Part shown: positions 1-7,152 of the stretch, piece by piece
Numbering within the stretch: position 1 is the stretch's first letter
Layout of the letters: every line of letters begins with the position of its first letter
Assembly (NCBI GenBank): GCA_027596075.1
Contig: JADGJC010000324.1
Span: 1-10,279, forward strand
From: Rhizophlyctis rosea
Taxonomy: Eukaryota > Chytridiomycota > Chytridiomycetes > Rhizophlyctidales > Rhizophlyctidaceae
Direction of reading: 5' to 3'
DNA: 10,279 bases
Position numbers and translations under genes: made by a program
The notes under the pieces: generated by a model
What the model was told of the DNA's origin: nothing
Seen by the model: the letters and a program-made list of their open reading frames with translations, nothing else
Database searches by the model: none

Positions 1-96
1 CGTGGCACAGTCATGGGCATCCCGTCGATAGGACCCACGGGTTGTGCCTGGCTGCACAGCATGGGGACCATGGCCCGGGCCCCCTTTCCGTGACAT
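1..96 (-). other. Possible 5' end of a divergent gene (partial, weak)
   Basis: Reading leftward, a frame from an ATG at 96-94 stays open to the window edge (32 codons, beginning MSRKGGPGHGP). A second minus-strand frame and the plus-strand frame 1-93 are also open over most of this GC-rich stretch, so openness alone means little. No domain is recognisable and no splice site decides the frame. If real, the gene would be divergent from gene 1, with about 180 bases of shared promoter. It could equally be plain promoter sequence. Confidence 0.15.
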
Positions 97-279
97 TACA
101 CACAGACACGCAGACACGTGAATTCTGGCATTCTGATTCCTGAGAGGGCAGTCTGCTCCCCGTCTCTGACTGATGCTTCTACTCTCTGCATGCTCTCTCC
201 ATTGTTATCTTTCACGTCTTTCCCACACTATTGTTCTTGACTTCTTCTCAAACCAGTATCAACTACACAATATCACGGT
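97..279 (+). promoter_or_regulatory. Promoter and pyrimidine-rich leader of gene 1
   Basis: The segment runs up to the chosen start codon at 280. It contains a palindromic CACGTG at 115-120, the core bound by bHLH factors of the Cbf1/Pho4/USF type in fungi. From about 160 to 250 the plus strand is strongly C/T-rich, as is common just upstream of fungal transcription starts. No convincing TATA box is seen. Assignment to gene 1 rests on position only. Confidence 0.4.
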
Positions 280-2974
280 ATGGAGCGAGTACAAGTAAGT
301 GTCGCACCCTACCTTTTGAGATGGTGAAGACTGTGGTGGCTGTTTCTTGCATGCTTTGTGAAAGTATCAGGGTGGAACAATATTGGGAAAGCAGTCGGGT
401 GCATTTCGCGATCACTTTCACGACGAAGGCCCGCTATTGTTTACTGGCCAAATATCATCGTGCCACCATTGGTCTCATATTCTTTCCTTCTCTCATAGGC
501 TAACGAACGTCGTCAAAAGTCCTCCACGGAGGAAACGAGGAAGGGACCTCCTGGGGCAATTGAAAATTTGGTACGTATGAGTGGGTGGCAAGCGTCTGAT
601 TGGGTGGGTGAGAGGATGAGGGGTGACTGGATCGGAAAGTTCACTGTAGATGGGAGAGTAGGATGCGTACCATCTGGACTTGAGCGCACGACAGTAGGGA
701 CAGCTTGGACCAGCTGTCATAGATCGGATGAGCCAATTGACTAACCCGCCTTCACTTCCACAGCTCACATACCGCAAAGACCAACTCAACCGCGCATTCG
801 AAAATACCGATCCAGATTACCAGAAGCGAGCCTTCGACATGCTCAGACAGTACGCAGCGCTAGGTTAGTTCGAAGGCAGCCCGTCCTTGGAAACTCATGC
901 GTTGTGCTAAATCTGCGTTTATATCAGGCGTTGTGCAGGCAGGAGAAGTGCTTGCATCCGAATACCTACGAAATGTGAAAATGGCTCTAGTACCGAAGGT
1001 CGACGTACGCGTTCAGGCTGCTTCGCTGAGAGTGGTGCAAGAACTGATGCGTAAGTGGCTTGAACACACTCTTATAAGTCTGTGCGAGATACTGATTAAT
1101 ATTGCAGAGGGCCCAACGGAACACACCACTGTGCTGGTGGACAATGGTGATTGCGAATTCACGGACAAGTGTTTGGCTTATGATTTGACTAATTTGTGAT
1201 TCTATTTAACTCCAGGCTTCTTATCCCTCATGGCGACGCTGTTCAAGGTCGCGGGCACCCCGCCATCGTCCAGAATTGCGGTACGTCGCTTCCTTGAACA
1301 GCGCTCTGATGCGCATGGCGTATTCACTTGTTTATTATGATGCGCATGGCGTATTCACTTGTTTATTATGTTTTAGATCATACAATCCTTCACAATGGCC
1401 GCATATGAATCTCAGGCGAATCGCGATGCCATACTGGCACTGGACATCCTTCCACCTCTCTTGAGCTCATTGGGGCGCTGGTTGGAATGCTTGAACAAAA
1501 CTTCGGCACTTGTGGCGCTTGAATGCCTTCGGAAGCTGGTGTATTGGAAGGATCCTGACTGGAATAAGGTAATCAAATGGATCTGATATCGCTTCCGTGG
1601 TCGACCGCTGACAACCTTTTGTTCATAGCTCCAATATCTCACCACGGAAATGAAAACACTTTCGAAATCGACAAATGGAAGATGTCAAGCCACGGCTTGT
1701 GAAGTCGCGAAATTACTTTTACAGAACGGAATGTTTACGATGGGAGATGAGAGCCAGAATCTTGACGTCTGCAAAGTCTCCGTGCAAATCTACAACACTC
1801 GATCGGTGTTGAAAGATGACGTGAAGCGGAAGGAGGTGCGTGATCATCGATCGCCATCACATGACTCCGCTCTTTTGACGATGCTGTGGACAGGTTTTGA
1901 AGAACCTTATTTACTTCATCACCGTCTCTCCGCTGGATCACAGAAGAGAGAAAATATCGAAACGGGTCTCTGCAAAGTCGTACACCAGTGCTGTTCCATA
2001 TGCTCGGTATGTTGGTTATTCCTTCATCGATGATATAGTCAGCGCACATCTGAGAAATCTGACGTTGACAGGAATCTACTCGAGCTATTCCATGGTGAAA
2101 GCTATCTTCGCATGGACACATTCAATCAGTTCTATGGCATACTGTGTCGTGATTCATGGGTCTTTGAGGAGGAGACTAGGGAGGGGAGGGACAGGTGGAC
2201 GCAATTGGAAGGGAGGGTTAGGGAGCATGTGAGTATTTATCTATGACCTCAGCATTGACGGCCTGGAGTTCACCATTCTTTGTTCAGAGTGTTATCATCG
2301 CGAGGAATTGGGTGGAGAGGCCGAGTGAGGTTCACTATGATTTTGGGGATGATGAGGACGGCGACGGGGAGGGACAGACGGTGAGTATTCTCCGAATAAA
2401 AAGGACCACTATGAGACACTTGAGTCATTGGAACCACGCTTTCTGACAATCTCACGCACCGCATCCCTCACTTGCTTCTAGGTCGTTGATGAATCGGCGA
2501 CTGACGGAATCTCCTGGTCCGACACCACGGAACGCAACAAGCTGGCTTCCGCTTTGGCACAAGTAAGTGATCCCATCCTTCCAAAAGTAACTCCTGTCGG
2601 ACCCTATCATAATGCTCTTTCGGATATCACTCGCAATTCTAGAGAATATGACGCAAACGACTTTGATGGACATTAGCGAGAACTCCTGTTTTACTAATGG
2701 TGCTAAATCAGTATCATCGACCGTTGTACGTAAGATATCTCAAAATAAATGGGAAATGTTCTTCCAGTGCTGTAGGTAATGTTATAGTAAATGGCGTCAA
2801 ACTACGTGGCTTTGCGCAGCAGGGATCCCACTGTTTTACGCTGGAGTTGATGAACACCATTGCAACGTTTGTCCGCGCAACGTTGAATGGTGTGGGGAGT
2901 ATGAGAAACGTCTGCCGATTGAAGATTTTCTATGGTTAGCAAATCAACCGGACTTTGAGAGGAGTGGCTTATAG
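280..2974 (+). CDS. Unknown armadillo-like helical protein, 14 exons, 498 aa
   Basis: I do not recognise this protein. Exons by splice site and phase: 280-294, 499-570, 764-863, 928-1050, 1108-1146, 1216-1280, 1377-1568, 1629-1835, 1894-2006, 2072-2228, 2288-2380, 2482-2562, 2645-2729, 2820-2974. They sum to 1497 nt. Most donors are good (GTAAGT, GTACGT, GTGAGT, GTATGT). The start is ATG 280: exon 2 is blocked upstream by a TAG at 496-498 and holds no ATG, so a five-codon first exon (MERVQ) must supply the start. The N-terminus is charged. Residues about 60-370 are Leu/Ala-rich amphipathic helices of the kind seen in armadillo/HEAT folds, followed by an acidic patch (DFGDDEDGDGEG) and a Cys/His cluster near the end (H460, H461, C462-x2-C465, C472). 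The weakest junctions are the last two introns. The acceptor at 2644 is the second AG of TAGAG, because the first gives an immediate stop. The last intron, 2730-2819 (GTAAGA...GCGCAG), restores the frame that carries the Cys/His tail. A scaffold role is a guess from fold type only. Confidence 0.75.
1307..1370 (+). repeat. Perfect 31-bp tandem duplication inside intron 6 of gene 1
   Basis: Copy 1 (1308-1338) and copy 2 (1339-1369) are identical over 31 bases. The match runs one base further on each side, so 1307-1370 has exact period 31. The repeat lies wholly inside the intron 1281-1376, between the donor GTACGT and the acceptor TTTTAG. Without one copy the intron would be 65 nt, typical for this gene; with it the intron is 96 nt. 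Confidence 0.95.
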
Positions 2975-3451
2975 AGTATGCGGTTAGGAATTGCTTGGTG
3001 GACTTGTCAAAGCCTAGATACCTATGTAGCACCAGCCCAATTCCCGTCGCCTCATCCCGCTGTTGAAACTTGGAACCCTGGGGTTGAAGGGGTTGAACCC
3101 CAATTCATCGCCATTATTGTTCGTTTGGATTCACGAGCTGATGTTGACGCCGATGCTGATCAAACCTCCGATTGTGGAAGCGGAAAATGTCCGAGGATGT
3201 CCGAGATGTTGCCATGGTACGGCCGTCCGGACAATACCGGACATTGAAATTGCCATTGGAGCCAACCCCCACAGCTTGTAACTCCTGATCAAACCAAACC
3301 AGGACCCCAACAAATGTATTACTAACGCTGATGATGAGGACAACACATTTCAAACGCATTCGCCAACCCCACCCGCACCAAAGTTCTCCCGCCAACCCTA
3401 CAGCCGCTCCCCCCATCCCCACTCTGCACCCGGCGGCGGAAGCTGACCGAT
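2975..3451. other. Convergent intergenic region between genes 1 and 2
   Basis: This stretch lies between the stop of gene 1 (2972-2974, +) and the stop of gene 2 (3454-3452, -), so it holds both 3' untranslated regions and their poly(A) sites. I see no canonical AATAAA on either strand. Open frames here show no coding character and no recognisable motif. Small local repeats occur: GGGGTTGAA twice in a row at 3080-3097 followed by CCCC (possible small hairpin), ATGTCCGAG twice at about 3187-3206, and CCGGACA twice at about 3227-3242. Confidence 0.5.
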
Positions 3452-4034
3452 CTAAACCATCTCACGTATATCACCTCTTCTAGTCGTCGTAGAGTTTTCG
3501 AGTAGGAGGAACCCCGACTCATCCAACCCCCCCTCATCCCCGCCACCATCCCCACACATCCCCCCGTCCTGAATTGTCCCCGGATCCCCATTTCCCGGCG
3601 GTCCCACCCCCCCAGAACCCAAACCCCCGTGATCGTCCCCACCTCCGTGAAACCCCCCGGTTTCCTCAATAAAAGCATCCAAAGCCGCATTCATATCAAT
3701 ATCACCTAGTCCGGGATCCCAAGCAGTATTGCCTAGTCCCAAATTCTGATCAACGACCTGCTGAGTACCAACTCCCTCAGCATAATCCGACCCTCCCAAA
3801 CCCGACGGCGCCATATTCGGTAACGGATCGTTCGGAACAACAAAAAATGACTGCGGATAGTCGAGATTGAGTTGTGGTATGGGGAAGGGTTGTGGCGGTG
3901 CTGCTGAGGTGTAAGGCGGATTGTCGAGGTATTGGATTAGAGGCTGCGGATGGTCGAGATTTGTTGTGGGTGGGAGGGCTGTTGGCACGACTTCGTTCCC
4001 GAAAAGAAGTAGATCTTCGCGAGGGGCACTAGTT
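3452..4034 (-). other. Low-complexity tail exon of the kinase fusion protein
   Basis: The last exon encodes residues 597-790. It starts TSAPREDLLLFGNEVVPTALPP and carries a repeated short motif, NLDHPQ (622-627) and NLDYPQ (653-658), each followed by a hydrophobic and Pro/Asn stretch. Next comes an acidic amphipathic segment (DIDMNAALDAFIEE), then a Gly/Asp-rich run and the end GDIREMV. It is likely disordered and may act as a docking or regulatory tail; that role is inferred. Confidence 0.55.
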
Positions 4035-6566
4035 CTTTTGACCAGGAGAAATCAATGCCAATCACAACCGGAAGCTGCACAATGTTTGAAAAAATATACT
4101 TACACAGACGATTTCGGCGGCCGATTCCAAATATTCTCGCCCCCTGTCTCAACGTCCAACGAAGCTTCATTTCTGATACATTGGCGTACAACCCAATTTT
4201 CGATCTGCTTCGCCGTAGCATGTGCCATAAAATGCTCTCTATGTAATGAATAGTAATCAGTAAGATAGGAGTTATGCTGCCCTGTGTCGCGAAGGCTGAT
4301 CGTACCGTTCACTCAATGTAACATTCTCGCAATCTTGAAACGGCCACCCCTCAAATCCGCCTGAATTCCTCACGTCTTCCGTCATCAAAACTAATCCAGC
4401 CGACTCAAATTTAGGTTCTATGTGCGTCGGAGGCGATGTGGGGTTGTGAACTACGACCATAGCCGGCATGCTTTGTTTAGATTCTCGCAAGTGCGAAAGA
4501 AGAAGCAACGCGTCGCAAGCGCCTGAATAATCACACATACGATTAAAAATGAGAAAGAACAGCAATGCCGCATAAGTCACCAAGCAATTCTTCCTTCTTA
4601 CCTTCCTCAACCGCGATAATAATCGCAAACTTCCGATCAAACTTCGCCCACAACCTACGATAATGTGTTGATCAAATTAGAATTCCTCACCAGTCAAACG
4701 CAAATCGCCTCATGAAAGACAGAAACATGCATCATAAGCCTCTCCAACATCTCGGCGTCGCCTTCCCCTCCAACCCGCTTTTCAAAATCTGCCGTGATGA
4801 AGAATTAGAATATACTTAATTCATAATAGTCATAAGTACTCACGAAAGTTGAGTCCTTTCATCACACGCCGTAACTTATGCAAACGCTTCTCCGCACCAA
4901 ATGCACCCACTCCGCCACAAAAAACCAATACATGTTCATGAGAGGTATCGTCCATCCCCCAAATTGTCCCATCAGTCAGGCGATCCAGCACGGGTTTTGC
5001 AATAAGTTTTCGACATTTGTTCTGAATGAAGGGATGCGATTTATTATACTAAAACGCCATTCGGGCAGGGGTGTCACCACGTACCAAGGTTTCAGTTGAA
5101 GATCGCTCCTCCGCACAATGTTTATGAATGAAACCCCACCCACCATCATCTCGTACGAAATCCCCCTCGCCATCACAGTAATTGCAAATATGGGGAAGCA
5201 TCTCCTTCGGTCCAGTGGAGAGATGTTCAGCGGAGATGGGTTGATAGTTCTGAGGTGATGCAGATGAGATTGCACAATATTATTCCAGCTTGCCTGCGAA
5301 TTGGGAGACCCACCATCCAATCGAAACGGCCCTTCTCGCCTAGTTTCTTCGTCTTCCAAACATTGCCGAAGAGCGTCCGCCATTTATCGTAGTCAGGATC
5401 CTCTTCGAATCCTAGTTTCTTGCTGTACTCCAAAAATTGCCGAAACTCCTTAGGCAAACCCCTGGTGCACGATGGTGAGGAGTTGATGCCTCTCCATTTG
5501 GGCAATGTCATGGCAACAAACCTGCACAGGACCTCCAATGGCATCTCTGCCTTCACTCTTCCGACTTCATCACGATGCGGATCCTTTCGATTCCTCGTCC
5601 TAACCCAGGGAAGAGAACCTCGAAGAAAATAGAGGAGCATATATCCAACTGACTCGAGGTCCTCGCGTCCGGAGACGCCTATGCCCTTGTTAGAACCTGG
5701 CAATAATGCAGTTGGATGTTAAAGAGCAATAATACTAACCCGTCCCACTATGCGTGTTACAACTTGCAAAAAGTGGCGTCCCAGAGAAAGGTTTAACGAT
5801 CTCTCTCTTCTCAGGTTGGGGAAGATGTTTGTGCTTTTTCCCGGAATCACGATATCTTTGCGCCAGCCCAAAATCGATCATAACGACCCGGTCTCGTCTG
5901 CCGCTGACACCCATTAGAAAGTTTTGCGGCTTTATGTCACGATGAATGTAGTTGTGGGAATGTAGTAACTGCGCGCTATCTAGATCGCTTTGATCAGATC
6001 AATTTGTCAGATTTATGGTAGGCGCCTTTGCTGATACATGCCAACTGATCCGCAAGCTGAAGAACCGTTTGCAGCGTGAATTTGCGACCGCAATAATTGA
6101 ACAAGTCTTCAAGACTTGGCCCTAAGCATTCCATCACCAGAAATGTCCAATTCGTTACGTGGCCGAACCAGAACATTTGTGGGATGTCCACTACTGCAAA
6201 AAGGACAACCGCTTGAGATAAATAGTGAGTGAGCGTAAGCTCATCACTACATACCAGGCTCCTTCAATGGTAAGTCGTAAACAGCCAACTCCTGCCCAAG
6301 GCTTGATCTGACTCCGTCCATGTTTGGCTCCACTTTTATGGCAATTCGTTTTCCTGTCATCAAATTTATGCCTACAAGTCTTGTCAATGCGACGTGCAAA
6401 AGTTGGCTTGAAAAACACCGTTCCAATGATACCGACCGCTAAAGACACACCCGCCTCCACCTTTACCCAGAAGTGCGTCTATTCGGTAGTGTATTCCCAC
6501 TCGCCGGTGCAACACAGCTCCGTACAGCAACTTTTCAAACTGTTTCGCTTTCGTTGCGGCAGCCAT
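3452..6566 (-). CDS. Casein kinase 1-family Ser/Thr kinase fused to a 468-aa C-terminal extension
   Basis: Model of 13 exons in transcript order: 6566-6437, 6371-6255, 6193-6038, 5979-5740, 5696-5522, 5461-5314, 5249-5085, 5021-4844, 4788-4700, 4641-4602, 4522-4306, 4238-4104, 4034-3452. Total 2373 nt, 790 aa. Residues 1-322 form a full CK1 catalytic domain: Gly-rich loop LGKGGGGCVFSG (33-44), ATP-binding Lys56 in RIAIKVE, alphaC Glu71, catalytic IHRDIKPQN (146-154), DFG at 170-172, the CK1-type activation segment GTPLFASCNTHSG (SCN in place of the usual SIN), then REDLESVGYMLLYFLRGSLPW, PLEVLC and final FDW. The domain should phosphorylate Ser/Thr, often acidic or pre-phosphorylated sites. 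Exons 7-13 add a Cys/His motif, an unrecognised region and a Pro- then Gly/Asp-rich tail. Without splicing at 5313-5250 the kinase frame stops at 5229-5227. Uncertain junctions: the donor after exon 4 (5739, giving a 43-nt intron, or 5748, giving 52 nt), the weak GTTTGA donor at 4699 with acceptor at 4642, and the acceptor at 4035. The kinase part is firm; the downstream exons are inferred. Confidence 0.8.
4306..4844 (-). other. Unrecognised alpha/beta-looking region of the kinase extension
   Basis: Part of exon 8 and exons 9-11 encode hydrophobic strand-like stretches separated by helical, charged segments: FAIIIAVEE, then a helix DALLLLSHLRES, then PAMVVVHNP and GLVLMTEDV. This order of short hydrophobic strands and helices is typical of a small Rossmann-like or receiver-like sheet, but I see no catalytic signature that names it. 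The exon 9/10 junction is the least certain. The description is from visible composition only. Confidence 0.35.
5085..5249 (-). other. Cys/His zinc-binding-like motif directly after the CK1 domain
   Basis: Exon 7 of the kinase gene encodes residues 323-377. After about 20 linker residues comes ICNYCDGEGDFVRDD, then GGWGFIHKHCAEE: C344-x2-C347, then H364-x-H366-C367, with a further Cys at 380 in the next exon. This spacing suits coordination of one zinc ion, vaguely like treble-clef or PHD-type fingers, but I cannot assign a family. An in-frame Met (339, codon 5201-5199) lies just before the motif and would be the start if this were a separate gene. Confidence 0.5.
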
Positions 6567-7152
6567 AGTGGGGTTATTACAAGTGTTGACATGCTTTCAA
6601 GTGTGAGAACGGCGCAGGAAGGAGCGAGATCAGAGAACCCAAATCCTACAGTCTCCTTTTCCACTTCTCGTCAACTTCAACTGCTTCAACTTGTCAAGTC
6701 CATCAAGTCTCCGGACTAGGCCTGTACCCCCACGACTGCGCCAGACCAACAGCCAGGTATAGGTAGTATAGCCATACATGTCTGCATGGTATGACTCATA
6801 ATTTGCCACCCGCTGAATTCCAACCAAAGCTCGAGACCCCCAAGAACCAGAAGAACCGCAAACTGCCAAACTCCACCACCGCTAACTCAGGACGACATAG
6901 TCGACATGACAACATTGACAAGCAGCTTGTTGCATTTTTACTTCATTTTGCCTCGAGAACTGTAACTCTGAACCTTCACCTCAGTTGGCCATTGAGCATA
7001 GAGGAGAGGTACGCACTTCACCTGCTTCTTCCCTTCTTTTTTCGGCGCCGCAGTCCGACTGATCTCCTTCTGCTTGGATCACGATTCACAACAGAGTTCC
7101 CACAAACACATCCAAGAACGGTAGCGACATTCGTCGCGATCATAACCACGAT
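6567..7152. promoter_or_regulatory. Divergent promoter between the CK1 fusion gene and the Barentsz-like gene
   Basis: The 586 bases between the two start codons contain both promoters and 5' untranslated regions. A perfect TGACTCA (6792-6798), the site bound by Gcn4/AP-1-type bZIP factors, sits near the middle. An A/T-rich TATAGGTAGTATAG run lies at about 6758-6771. A possible 45-nt leader intron runs from GTACGC at 7009 to GCCGCAG ending at 7053, with a strong pyrimidine tract. A plus-strand open frame from 6791 ends at 7156, overlapping the downstream start. No recognisable protein gene is present. Confidence 0.45.
6792..6798. promoter_or_regulatory. TGACTCA bZIP (Gcn4/AP-1-type) site
   Basis: This is an exact match to the 7-base near-palindrome bound by Gcn4/AP-1 dimers, centrally placed in a divergent promoter. 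A 7-mer match on either strand is expected about once per 8 kb by chance, so occupancy is unproven. Confidence 0.3.

Noticed and set aside
72..81. GGCCCGGGCC palindrome as a regulatory site
   Set aside because: A GC-rich 10-base palindrome in a GC-rich patch; no known site or partner supports a function.
1735..2121. Minus-strand 128-aa frame
   Set aside because: Antisense shadow spanning two exons and introns of gene 1.
2697..2939. Plus-strand 80-aa frame at the end of gene 1
   Set aside because: It is out of frame with the phase-consistent last exon and lacks its Cys/His pattern. It would need a donor at 2730 with an acceptor at 2775, which gives an odd product.
3322..3690. Minus-strand 122-aa frame overlapping the tail exon
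   Set aside because: Glycine/arginine-rich shadow of the Gly/Asp-rich kinase tail, running into the intergenic region.
5201..5249. Separate gene starting at the ATG 5201-5199
   Set aside because: Only 25 bases would separate it from the kinase stop. A good 64-nt intron in phase joins the two, so a fusion is the better reading; kept as the alternative.
4976..5383. Minus-strand 135-aa frame overlapping the end of the kinase domain
   Set aside because: It is a different frame from both the kinase and the Cys/His exon. Its content is explained by shadows of exons 6 and 7.
5462..5521. Kinase insert of 20 residues after PLEVLC
   Set aside because: The 60 bases are a clean intron (GTTTGT...CACCAG); removing it restores the standard CK1 sequence EVLCRGLPKEF.
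6001..6038. GC-AG intron after GATCAGTTG in the kinase gene
   Set aside because: A normal GT donor at 6037 gives exactly the CK1 spacing between LADQ and HRD, so no rare donor is needed.
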